Positions 54,400-61,872 of a stretch of DNA of 64,000 nt are shown here, one piece after another. This DNA comes from Poriferisodalis sp965262965. Lineage in GTDB: Bacteria > Actinomycetota > Acidimicrobiia > Acidimicrobiales > Poriferisodalaceae. How positions within the stretch are numbered: position 1 is the stretch's first letter; each line of letters begins with the position of its first letter. The notes beneath the pieces are model-generated. The model saw only the letters and a list, made by a program, of their open reading frames with translations, made no database searches and was not told the origin of the DNA. Location: the NCBI RefSeq assembly GCF_965262965.1, contig NZ_OZ253573.1, positions 4,030,001 through 4,094,000 of the forward strand, written 5' to 3'. The translations under genes and the position numbers were made by a program.

Positions 54400-54478
54400 A
54401 CCACGGTCCTCCAAGATCGAGGTGTTGTTTCACACCCCGAGCTTGGACACCCTCACCCCACCACCGGTGGACCCCGCC

Positions 54479-54501
54479 ACCCCTTGGAACTAATCATCTA
54501 G
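54479..54501 (-). repeat. IS982 right terminal inverted repeat
   Basis: Perfect inverse copy of the left end. The hicB stop codon (54498-54500, minus strand) lies wholly inside it, so the last codons of hicB depend on the insertion. Confidence 0.9.
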
Positions 54502-54914
54502 GCGACGTGTGTTACCTCCACGGTGAGGCGACAGCCACATGCCCTGAGCGCCGCGTCCATCTGGTCCAATCGGGAATGATGGTTGATGTCCAGGACTCGA
54601 TCGACTTGAGGCATGTGCCACCCGAGGCGGCGAGCGAACTCGGCCTTGCCCACACCCTGCGCCCGCATGCTTTGGTGAAGCAGCACCTTGACGGCCGTGA
54701 GCGTCGGCAATTCTGCGTGGATCTGCCCTCCCGATGGCGTCGGAATGTCCTGTCGGCCGTGAATCCGCGCAGCGATCGCCTCCTCGAGGGCATCCACAGC
54801 CCGTGCGATTCCTTCGGCGCGATCTTCGCCGAACGTGTTCAGCTCGGGAAAGTCGGGAGATGTAACCAGCACCGTGCCATCGTCATCTGCCAATTCGATC
54901 GGATATGCAAGCAT
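54498..54914 (-). CDS. hicB: HicB-family antitoxin with C-terminal helix-turn-helix
   Basis: A 138-residue antitoxin. The N-terminal HicB fold reads MLAYPIELADDDGTVLVTSP with DFPELNTFGEDRAEGIARAV, and the C-terminal DNA-binding part is KAEFARRLGWHMPQVDRVLD. It would bind HicA and repress its own operon. The ATG shares one base with the old hicA stop (TGATG). Its own stop lies inside the IS982 end, so the native C-terminus may have been changed. Without the insertion, joining the flanks would extend the frame by about 30 residues. Its toxin partner is broken, and its promoter is now separated from it by an IS3 element. Confidence 0.8.
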   Translation of the reverse strand: MLAYPIELADDDGTVLVTSPDFPELNTFGEDRAEGIARAVDALEEAIAARIHGRQDIPTPSGGQIHAELPTLTAVKVLLHQSMRAQGVGKAEFARRLGWHMPQVDRVLDINHHSRLDQMDAALRACGCRLTVEVTHVA

Positions 54915-54942
54915 CAGTTCAACCCCAGGTCCTTCTTGATCT
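54914..54942 (-). pseudogene. hicA: 3' fragment of hicA, downstream of the IS3 element
   Basis: After the IS3 end the minus strand continues AGATCAAGAAGGACCTGG and so on, encoding the last residues IKKDLGLN and a stop joined to hicB as TGATG. This is the expected C-terminus of HicA and completes the 5' fragment at 56277-56439. Confidence 0.8.
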
Positions 54943-54946
54943 TGAA

Positions 54947-55906
54947 TCACCCCGGGTTGAGTAGAGACTCGGGTTGTTGAGTCACGGCCGGGGTGGCTGT
55001 GACGGTTTGACGGTAGTAGGCGGTTTCGTGTTCGGCGGGTGTGGTGTAGTTGCCGCGGCCGGCGAGCAGGGCGCTGTGGCTGCGTCGGTGGTTGTACCAG
55101 TCGATGTATTCGAGGGTGGCGAACTCGACATCGCGCAGTCCTTGCCACGGTCCTCGTGAGTAGATCAGCTCCCATTTGAACAGGCCGTTGAAGCTCTCGA
55201 TCATCGCGTTGTCATACGAATCGCCCTTGCTGCCGACCGAGGCGACGATGTCGTTGTCGTCGAGCCGCTGGCTGTAGCGGATGGACAGATATTGCGATCC
55301 GCGGTCGCTGTGATGGGTGACCCCCTCGGTGCTGCGGCCGTCGCGGCGGCGCCCCGAGACGGCCATCTCCAGGGCGTCGAGCGCCAGCTCGGTGCGCATC
55401 GACCGCGAGGCCTGCCAGCCCAGCACCCGCCGCGAATAGGCGTCGATCACGAACGACACGTACACCCAGCCGCTGTGGGTGCGCACGTAGGTGAGGTCCG
55501 CGAGCCACAGCCGGTTCGGGGCCGGCACTGTGAAATCGCGGTTCACCAGGTCCGCTGGCCGGTCGGCGTCGGGGTCGCTGGTGGTGGTGCGCACCGTGGC
55601 GCCTCGGCGGGTCCCTTCGAGGCCCAGCTGGCGCATCAGCCGCTCCACAGTGCAGCGAGCCACCGTGATGTGCTCGACGCGGTTGAGGTGGTCCCACACC
55701 TTGGCCGCCCCGTACGCGTCGTAATTGTCCCGGTGCACACGAGCGATCTCTGCGCGCAACCAGGCGTCGCGCTGCGCCCGCGCCGACGGCGGCCGGCACC
55801 TGGCTGCGTAATAGGTGGACGGGGCGATCCCGACGCTGTGCTCGCACAGCACAGCGCAGATCGGCTCGACCCCGAACCGGCCTCGATGGGCGTCGATGAA
55901 CGCCAC
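54947..55906 (-). CDS. IS3-family transposase OrfB
   Basis: A 319-residue integrase-fold transposase. The triad is Asp137 (LWLADLTYV), Asp201 (HHSDRGSQY) and Glu237 (NAMIESFNGLFK), with 35 residues between the last two, the DD35E spacing of IS3. The GTG start shares a base with the orfA stop (TAGTG). Active enzyme in this family is usually an OrfAB fusion made by -1 frameshifting. The stop codon lies in the terminal repeat. Confidence 0.93.
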   Translation of the reverse strand: MAFIDAHRGRFGVEPICAVLCEHSVGIAPSTYYAARCRPPSARAQRDAWLRAEIARVHRDNYDAYGAAKVWDHLNRVEHITVARCTVERLMRQLGLEGTRRGATVRTTTSDPDADRPADLVNRDFTVPAPNRLWLADLTYVRTHSGWVYVSFVIDAYSRRVLGWQASRSMRTELALDALEMAVSGRRRDGRSTEGVTHHSDRGSQYLSIRYSQRLDDNDIVASVGSKGDSYDNAMIESFNGLFKWELIYSRGPWQGLRDVEFATLEYIDWYNHRRSHSALLAGRGNYTTPAEHETAYYRQTVTATPAVTQQPESLLNPG

Positions 55907-56226
55907 TATCGCTTCGACTGGCGGTCGAGCTCCGCCCCGAAGAAAGCCGACGCCGCCTTCAATATCTCGTTCGCTCGGCGCAGCTCACGGTTCTCGCCTT
56001 CGAGCTCTTTGATCCGAGCACGCTCCAGTGTCGTCACGCCCGGGCGGGTCCCGCCGTCGATCTCAGCTCGGCGAACCCACAGCCGCACCGTCTCAGGCGT
56101 CGGCCCCAGCTTCTCCGCGACCGAGCAGATCGCCTCCCACTGCGACCCGTACAGGCGCTCATTGTCCAACACCATCCGCACCGCACGTTCACGCAGCTCG
56201 GCGGGATATCTCCGATTTCCTGGCAT
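55906..56226 (-). CDS. IS3-family OrfA (helix-turn-helix subunit)
   Basis: A 106-residue protein with MPGNRRYPAELRERAVRMVL, a helix-turn-helix (TPETVRLWVRRAEID) and a leucine-zipper-like end (IKELEGENRELRRANEIL). It binds the IS ends and joins OrfB by frameshifting. The last coding bases include CTTTCTTCGGGG, a possible but unproven slippery site. Confidence 0.9.
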   Translation of the reverse strand: MPGNRRYPAELRERAVRMVLDNERLYGSQWEAICSVAEKLGPTPETVRLWVRRAEIDGGTRPGVTTLERARIKELEGENRELRRANEILKAASAFFGAELDRQSKR

Positions 56227-56276
56227 TGCTCCATCCTCTCAAGGAACAGAGCCTCCACGAAACTCGGGGTGATTCA

Positions 56277-56439
56277 TCTTGGCAACGAGTCCGCTTCCCA
56301 ATTCCTTGCGTCCACCATGCATCGGCAGCTAGCTCGCGCGAGATCCACGTCTCACCGTGAGGTGTCCGCTGCCTCCCTTATGCGTCTCGAAGGTGCAGCC
56401 GTGCTGCTTCAGCCAGTGCCGCAACTCGCCAGCGTTCAC
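56277..56439 (-). pseudogene. hicA: 5' fragment of hicA toxin gene, with in-frame stop
   Basis: From GTG 56439 the frame reads MNAGELRHWLKQHGCTFETH and KGGSGHLTVRRGSRAS, then a TAG at codon 37, then LPMHGGRKELGSGLVAK up to the IS3 end. The catalytic histidine of HicA is His26 in GSGHLTV. Homologues have a polar residue, often Gln, before LPMHGG, so TAG probably arose from CAG by one transition. The uninterrupted gene would encode 62 residues, the normal HicA size. The toxin is broken twice. Confidence 0.85.
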
Positions 56440-56469
56440 ACCCACGCACGTTACACAACATATCTGTTG
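56440..56469 (-). promoter_or_regulatory. hicAB promoter and candidate operator
   Basis: On the minus strand TAACGT (plus-strand 56448-56453) lies 8 bases before the hicA GTG. Upstream of it CAACA-TATC-TGTTG (56456-56469) is an inverted repeat with 5-bp arms, a candidate HicB operator. Thirteen bases here (56443-56455) recur exactly at the mazE promoter. Confidence 0.45.
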
Positions 56470-56512
56470 CGCGTTGCGGTGGGAGCGGCTTCCTTGCATG
56501 GCGGGACTCGGA

Positions 56513-57380
56513 TCAGTCAGCCCAGAGCGATGAGATGGGCCACATGGCGAGGTGGTCCCCGAGGCTGACTTCGTGTTCGCCCATGTGCAATACGACCCCG
56601 CCGATGAATGCGCCGGGGGCCACCGCATCGAGCCGGTCTCGCAGCCAGCGGAGGTGATCCGCTGCTCGGGGCGAGGGAGAACTGCTTGCCTTGACTTCGA
56701 TCGCGGACACCGAGCCGTCGGGCCGTTCGAGTATCACGTCCGCTTCGCGGCGGGCGTCACGGTAGTGCCAGAGGCTGATGCGGGTGCTGGCGCTTGTCGC
56801 TTGGCGGGCTATCTCGCTCACGACGAACGACTCGGCCAGTGGTCCGAGCGTCTGCGACATCGGCGCCAGCGCTGCGTCGGGCCCGATGCCGAGCAAGTGG
56901 GCAGCGAGGTTCATCTCCTGCGAGGTCTGGGCTGCGGTCCAGCGCAGCAACGGTCCGAGTGCAGTTACCCGTCGGATGTCGGCGAGGGCTGCGAGGTCGC
57001 GCTCGACGATGGTCTCGACATAGCTCTCGAACCATCCGGACCGAAGTTCGCTCTGCAGCCGCAGCACCTCGGGATATCCGCCGGTGCACATCAACCGGGC
57101 GTAGTCGTGGCGTGCAAGCGACGGCGCTGTGCTGCGGCGGCGCGGTGGGTCCATCTGGCCTGCCCGATTCAGCCATCTCTCGATGGGCGGGGCCGCGGCG
57201 CCGACAGTCTCGGCTTGGGACAGCGGTGTGAGGCGCATCAGGCGGGCTCACCCGGCCAAGGACTCGCTGACAGTCGGCACCGACAGGAAGTTGGTGGAAC
57301 CCGTGAGCAGAAAGCGGCCCGGCGTTTGCTCGGTGTCCACAAGGCGCTTGACCGCCTTGATCGCACGATCACCTGTGAGA
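56513..57380 (-). pseudogene. AAA/DUF4143 ATPase remnant, 5'-truncated with internal stop
   Basis: The open part (56513-57238) encodes the DUF4143 domain: CTGGYPEVLRLQSELRSGWF, SYVETIVERDLAALADIRR, LWHYRDARREADVILE and SAIEVKASSS. In the same frame upstream, TGA at 57248-57250 interrupts RFLLTGSTNFLSVPTVSESL-AG-stop-ARLMRLT. Homologues have Arg there, so CGA probably became TGA. Homology fades at about 57380, and the Walker A and B region expected further upstream is missing. About 290 of the usual 400-plus residues remain. Confidence 0.7.
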
Positions 57381-57628
57381 TCTGCACAGCAGTTAGTTGC
57401 TGATTTGCATCCTCATTAATTCTAGATCTGTACAACCACTACTTACAGAATTGCACCAGTGCTGATTTGAGAATGGCACGGCTGCTGCCGCCCTGAATGC
57501 ACGCGTGGCGTCGGTCTGGGCCGAACTGCCGGCCGCCGTCGTGGGCGCGGGGCACAATGAGGGGGTGAGCTTCAGTCCGTTTGGCCCGGCGTCGGCTGAG
57601 CCGCCTCGCGAGCGGCGGAGATAGCGCT
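57381..57628. other. Intergenic region before rel, locally AT-rich
   Basis: This marks the right edge of the accessory block. The segment around 57395-57475 (for example TTAATTCTAGATC) is clearly poorer in GC than the neighbours, a sign of foreign or decayed DNA. The last 50 bases have a GGAG ribosome-binding site for rel at 57617-57620. I see no other feature. Confidence 0.4.
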
Positions 57629-59863
57629 ATGCCGGCGGTGAAGCGCGTCCTTCCGTGGCGACGCTCGTCGAACGCGATCGCAGCAGACATCTCGCCGGTT
57701 GTCGAGCGATACAAGCAGCGTTGGCCCAAGCGCTCGCCCGACCTTGTGTTGCGTGCCTACGAGGCGGCTGCTCGGGCGCACGAGGGGCAGCGTCGACGCA
57801 CCGGGGAGGCGTACATCACCCACCCCGTCGCGGTGGCGAGAGTGGTGGCCGATCTGGGCCTTGACGACACGTCGATCGCCGCGGCACTGCTGCATGACGC
57901 CGTGGAGGACACCAGCGTCGAGCTGGTCGCGCTGTCCGATGAGTTCGGCCCCGAGGTCGCGGCCATCGTCGACGGCGTCACCAAGCTCGAACGGGTGCGG
58001 TTCGCTTCCAAGCAGGCACAACAGGCCGCCACGCTGCGCAAGATGCTGGTGGCGATCGCCAACGATCCGCGTGTGCTGATGATCAAGCTGTCCGACCGGC
58101 TGCACAACATGCGCACGTTGGGGGCACTGAGCGGTGCCAAGCAAGCCGATGTGGCTCGCGAAACGCTGGACATCTATGCCCCGCTGGCCAACCGGCTCGG
58201 CATGCAGCAGGTGCGTGACGAACTCGAAGACCTTGCGTTCGCTGCGCTGTATCCGAAGCGTTACGCGGAGATCGATCGGATGCTGGCCGAACGCACGCCC
58301 GAGCAGGAGCGTTACGTGGACCGGGTGCTCGAAGAGGTGCGCAAACAGCTCTCCCGGATGAAGATCGACGCGACGGTCACGGGGCGCAAGAAGCACCACT
58401 GGAGCGTCTACGAGAAGATGGTCATCAAGAACCGCTCGTTCGACGAGATCTTCGACTTGGTCGGCATCCGCGTGGTCGTTCCGACGATCCGTGATTCGTA
58501 CGCGGCGCTCGGCTCCATCCACGCGACCTGGAAACCGGTGACGGGCCGTTTCAAGGACTACATCGCAATGCCGAAGTTCAACCTCTACCAGTCGCTGCAC
58601 ACCACGGTGGTCGGGCCGTCGGGCACCGCCGTCGAGGTGCAGATCCGAACTGACGAGATGAATCAGCGGGCCGAGTTCGGCGTCGCCGCCCACTGGCGCT
58701 ACAAGGCCGAGCGCAACGGCGCGCCAGCAGAGGCGGACATGCCGTGGCTGACCCGACTGGTCGAGCTGCAGGCCGAAACCGACGACCCCGCTGAATTCAT
58801 GCGGACGATCGCCAGTGATCTCGGTCACGACGAGGTGTACGTGTTCACGCCGAAAGGCGAGGTCATCACGCTGCCGGCCGGTGCCACGCCGATCGACTTC
58901 GCCTACGCCATTCACACCGACATCGGCGATTCGCTGATCGGGGCCAAGATCGACGGGCGGCTGGTGCCACTGGACAGGCCGCTCGAGTCGGGGGACACGG
59001 TCGAGGCGTTCACCTCCAAGGACCCGGGTGCGCGGCCATCGCGCGACTGGTTGGAGACTGCGATCACTCCCCGCGCCACTGCCAGCATCCGGCGCTGGTT
59101 CGCCCGCTCGGATCGCTCTGAATCGGTAGCCGCAGGCCGCGAGGCGGTCGAGACCGAGATGCGCAATGAGGGCCTCAAGGCCTCGCTGCTCGTCGACAGC
59201 GATGAGATGCGCACGGTGGCCGAGCAGTTCAGCCGGGCCGGGCTGGAGCTGCTCTTCGAGGCCGTCGGCAAGGGCGACGTGAATGCACATTCGGTCGCGA
59301 AGCGACTGATCAGCAACCTGCGCGGCGATGGTGGCGGGGCGCAGCTGCCGGCTCGGCCGGCCCGCCAACGTGGCTCACGCCGACGCCGCTCTGCCGGAGT
59401 GCATGTCGACGGCCATGACGACTCGCTGGTGCGCCTGGCCCGGTGCTGCAGCCCGGTGCGCGGCGACGAGGTCCTCGGATTCGCCACGAGCGGCCGGGGC
59501 ATCTCGGTGCACCGCGCGGACTGCGCCAATGCCGTCGAGCTGGCGACGTCGTCGAACGCCCGTCAGGTCGAGGTGGAGTGGGATCTCAGCTGGGGCGGCG
59601 AGTTCGCCGCAGCGTTGGAGGTGCGGGGACTTGACCGCAATCGGCTGCTTCTCGACGTTGTCAACGTCGTCTCGGGCCGACACGATCTGTCGATCGCGAG
59701 CTGTGACACGTTCGTCGGCGACGATCAGGTCGCCGTGATGCAATTCGAGGTCGAGGTCGGCGATCCTGTGCTGCTCGACCAGCTGCTCGCAGCGCTGCGA
59801 GAGGTCAATGGCGTGTTCGACGCCTACCGCACCGTCGAAGGCCTCGCCCGCACCGAGTACTGA
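57629..59863 (+). CDS. rel: Bifunctional (p)ppGpp synthetase/hydrolase Rel
   Basis: A protein of about 744 residues. The HD hydrolase domain has AYITHPVAVARVVADLGLDD and LLHDAVEDT (His89-Asp90). The synthetase domain has DLVGIRVVVPT, RFKDYIAMPKFNLYQSLHTT. The TGS domain has VYVFTPKGEVITLPAGATP, and a C-terminal ACT domain runs from about 665. Both catalytic domains look intact, so it can make and degrade the stringent-response alarmone. ATG 57629 has GGAG eight bases upstream; an earlier GTG at 57581 is less likely. Its last 59 bases overlap the mazF frame on the other strand. Confidence 0.93.
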   Translation: MPAVKRVLPWRRSSNAIAADISPVVERYKQRWPKRSPDLVLRAYEAAARAHEGQRRRTGEAYITHPVAVARVVADLGLDDTSIAAALLHDAVEDTSVELVALSDEFGPEVAAIVDGVTKLERVRFASKQAQQAATLRKMLVAIANDPRVLMIKLSDRLHNMRTLGALSGAKQADVARETLDIYAPLANRLGMQQVRDELEDLAFAALYPKRYAEIDRMLAERTPEQERYVDRVLEEVRKQLSRMKIDATVTGRKKHHWSVYEKMVIKNRSFDEIFDLVGIRVVVPTIRDSYAALGSIHATWKPVTGRFKDYIAMPKFNLYQSLHTTVVGPSGTAVEVQIRTDEMNQRAEFGVAAHWRYKAERNGAPAEADMPWLTRLVELQAETDDPAEFMRTIASDLGHDEVYVFTPKGEVITLPAGATPIDFAYAIHTDIGDSLIGAKIDGRLVPLDRPLESGDTVEAFTSKDPGARPSRDWLETAITPRATASIRRWFARSDRSESVAAGREAVETEMRNEGLKASLLVDSDEMRTVAEQFSRAGLELLFEAVGKGDVNAHSVAKRLISNLRGDGGGAQLPARPARQRGSRRRRSAGVHVDGHDDSLVRLARCCSPVRGDEVLGFATSGRGISVHRADCANAVELATSSNARQVEVEWDLSWGGEFAAALEVRGLDRNRLLLDVVNVVSGRHDLSIASCDTFVGDDQVAVMQFEVEVGDPVLLDQLLAALREVNGVFDAYRTVEGLARTEY

Positions 59864-60077
59864 TCTTCTGCGGGTCGGCTATCGGGCGGTTGGCTGACAC
59901 CTCGACATGAAGGTCCAGTCCCCGATATGTCGTGGTCAGCGGCGCGACGAACGCGATCGGGAATTCGGAGCCGAAGAAGTCCGGCGGGCCGAGTACGAGG
60001 GCGGGGCGTCGTCCGCTCGGTTCGCTGGGATACGGCGTGCCGAAGTCGGCAAGCCAGAGTTCGTCAATCGATGCCAT
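59805..60077 (-). CDS. mazF: MazF-type endoribonuclease toxin, apparently C-terminally shortened
   Basis: A 90-residue frame with the MazF N-terminal half: MASIDELWLADFGTPYPSEP, the catalytic arginine loop SGRRPALVLG, and PIAFVAPLTTTYRGLDLHVE with the catalytic threonine region. After HVEVS the sequence no longer resembles the family and ends as basic residues encoded opposite the rel 3' end. The C-terminal 20-30 residues that complete the toxin are missing. ATG 60077 overlaps the antitoxin stop by 14 bp. Confidence 0.65.
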   Translation of the reverse strand: MASIDELWLADFGTPYPSEPSGRRPALVLGPPDFFGSEFPIAFVAPLTTTYRGLDLHVEVSANRPIADPQKISTRCGRGLRRCGRRRTRH

Positions 60078-60300
60078 CGGTGACGTGAGTCGCCTCCGCC
60101 TCTGCCAAGTAGTCAGCCCACACACCAGGGTCGCTGCGCAATTGGGTGTACTGCTGGCGCACTCGCAGGCCGAGTCGAACGCGCCGCAGGGCATCGGCGG
60201 CTTGGCGGACCGTCTCGGTGAGGCTGTCACCGCTTGAACGACTCATCTCGATGAGCCGGGCGTGAGTGTGACGGTCGACACGGATAGTGGTCGTGCTCAT
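60064..60300 (-). CDS. mazE: MazE-like ribbon-helix-helix antitoxin
   Basis: A 78-residue protein that starts MSTTTIRVDRHTHARLIEMS with a ribbon-helix-helix pattern (first strand TTIRVD, helices LIEMSRSSG and LTETVRQAADAL) and ends in an acidic tail. It should bind the toxin and repress the operon. TAACGT lies six bases before the ATG, suggesting a leaderless mRNA. Confidence 0.75.
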   Translation of the reverse strand: MSTTTIRVDRHTHARLIEMSRSSGDSLTETVRQAADALRRVRLGLRVRQQYTQLRSDPGVWADYLAEAEATHVTDGID

Positions 60301-60351
60301 GCACGCACGTTACATCCGCTGACTTCGAAAATGTCTACAAAATATCTACAT
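60301..60351 (-). promoter_or_regulatory. mazEF promoter and candidate operator
   Basis: On the minus strand TAACGT (plus 60307-60312) lies six bases before ATG. Plus 60331-60351 holds ATGTCTACAAAATATCTACA plus a final T. In it TCTACA occurs twice, 11 bp apart, and the outer ATGT/ACAT are inverted. This suits binding by ribbon-helix-helix dimers. Confidence 0.45.
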
Positions 60352-60467
60352 GCGCGGGCGAGCCGCGGAGTCGTATCGGACTGGGCAATTGTGTTGCCCG
60401 TCATCGGGTCGCAACGGCGCAGGGCCAGCTAGGACCGGCGTACGCGGGGCCGTAGCCTGCGCTGGTC

Positions 60468-61853
60468 ATGTCCGGGTCGCCGCCAACCACGCCTGCACGC
60501 CGTTCGGGCGGCGCTGCTGCGTCGTCGGGCGGGGGAGCGTCGTACCGAACGCCGATCGGCACGCACGACCTGGCTCCGCCCGAATCGGGCCGCTGGGTGG
60601 CGTTGCTGGGTGCATTCATCGGAGCAGCGGAAAGGGCCGGATTCGGCTACCTGCAGACGCCGATCTTTGAGGACATCGACGTGTTTGCACGCATCGGTGA
60701 GGGCACCGATGTGGTGGGCAAGGAGATGTACGAGTTCGCCGATCGCAGCGATCGGCGCCTGGCGCTGCGGCCCGAGGGCACGGCATCGGTGTGCCGGGCG
60801 TTCGCGCAGCACCGACCGACCACGCCGTGGAAGGTCTGGTATCAGGGGCCGTTCTTCCGCTACGAGGCGCCCCAAGCCGGCCGTTACCGCCAGTTTCACC
60901 AGATCGGCGCTGAGACGCTGGGCACCGATGATGCCGATGCCGATGCCGAGATCATCGCTCTGGCAGCCGGGTTCTTCGACGCGATCGGTCTGCAGCGAGT
61001 CCCGCTGCTCATCAACTCGATGGGCGACGGAGACACCCGTGCTGCCTACGCCGATGCGCTGTCGGCGTACCTGCGTCAGCATGCCGATGACATCGATCCC
61101 CAGGACTGCGACAAGATCGACCGGCACCCGCTGCGAGTGCTGGATTCCAAACGCCGCGCAACGGCTGTGGTCGCAGCCGACGCGCCAAGAATCACTGATT
61201 TCTTGTCGGGCGAATCGGGCGCGCACTTCGAGCGTGTGCGCGAGGGCCTCACGGCGCTCGGCATCGACTACGAGGTCGAGCCCAAGCTGGTGCGCGGACT
61301 CGACTACTACACCCGCACAACATTCGAGTTCCGGGCCGCCAGCCTCGACGCGGCCCAGGACACGATCTGCGGTGGCGGTCGCTACAACGGCTTGGTAGAG
61401 GCCCTGGGAGGGCCGCCAACCCCGGGCATCGGCTTCGCCTTGGGCATCGAACGGCTGTTGCTGGCCTGCGACGCCGAGGGCGTCTTCGACGTGCCAGCGC
61501 AACGAGCTGAGGTGTGGGTGATCGACACCGCTGGAGGGGCTGAGGCACGTGACCTCACGCACCAATTGCGATCCATCGGCGTGCGGGCCGACCGAGCCTT
61601 CGACGACCGGTCCATACGAGCGCAGATGCGCGCCGCGGACCGCTCCGGTGCCGAGATCGCGCTCATCGTGGGGACCGACGAGATTGACGCCGGCACGGTC
61701 ACCGTCCGTCCGCTGCGACGCTCCGACGGCGGCAGCGTCGATGTGCCGCAGCAGACCGTGCCGCGGTCTGAATTGCTTGGCACGCTGCGAGCTCTATTTG
61801 ACACGCTGAATGCGCCGGCGCCCGCTTCGGGCGACAGCTCGAACCCAGCTTGA
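60468..61853 (+). CDS. hisS: Histidyl-tRNA synthetase
   Basis: A 461-residue class II synthetase that charges tRNA-His. Motif 1 region GFGYLQTPIFEDIDVF, motif 2 YQGPFFRYEAPQAGRYRQFH, the histidine-specific LVRGLDYYTRTTFEF and GGGRYNGLVEALGG, and motif 3 GFALGIERLL are all present, with a C-terminal anticodon-binding domain. The N-terminus has 30 low-complexity residues. TAGCCT lies 9 bases before ATG. AspS follows 19 bp after the stop. Confidence 0.95.
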   Translation: MSGSPPTTPARRSGGAAASSGGGASYRTPIGTHDLAPPESGRWVALLGAFIGAAERAGFGYLQTPIFEDIDVFARIGEGTDVVGKEMYEFADRSDRRLALRPEGTASVCRAFAQHRPTTPWKVWYQGPFFRYEAPQAGRYRQFHQIGAETLGTDDADADAEIIALAAGFFDAIGLQRVPLLINSMGDGDTRAAYADALSAYLRQHADDIDPQDCDKIDRHPLRVLDSKRRATAVVAADAPRITDFLSGESGAHFERVREGLTALGIDYEVEPKLVRGLDYYTRTTFEFRAASLDAAQDTICGGGRYNGLVEALGGPPTPGIGFALGIERLLLACDAEGVFDVPAQRAEVWVIDTAGGAEARDLTHQLRSIGVRADRAFDDRSIRAQMRAADRSGAEIALIVGTDEIDAGTVTVRPLRRSDGGSVDVPQQTVPRSELLGTLRALFDTLNAPAPASGDSSNPA

Positions 61854-61872
61854 ATACCAAAGGACCGACCGA

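Larger units (their letters stand above)
53469..54501 (-). mobile_element. IS982-family insertion sequence, complete ends
   Basis: A 1,033-bp element bounded by 23-bp perfect inverted repeats and carrying one transposase gene on the minus strand. The bases next to both ends are GCG, which could be a 3-bp target duplication, but such a short match is weak. The intact ends and intact gene suggest a recent arrival. Its right end supplies the stop codon of hicB. Confidence 0.85.
54943..56276 (-). mobile_element. IS3-family insertion sequence inside hicA
   Basis: A 1,334-bp element with ends TGAATCACCCCG and CGGGGTGATTCA (12 bp perfect, 15 of 16 with one mismatch). It is flanked by TCT on both sides (54940-54942 and 56277-56279), a 3-bp target duplication as expected for IS3. 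It carries orfA and orfB on the minus strand. Removing the element and one TCT copy restores the hicA reading frame across the junction. Confidence 0.93.

Noticed and set aside
53469..54501. Clear target-site duplication for IS982
   Set aside because: Only GCG matches on both sides, too short to be convincing given the GC content.
57572..59368. 598-codon open frame on the minus strand opposite rel
   Set aside because: It mirrors rel codon by codon, has no protein-family character, and rel is unmistakable on the plus strand. GC-rich DNA commonly gives such frames.
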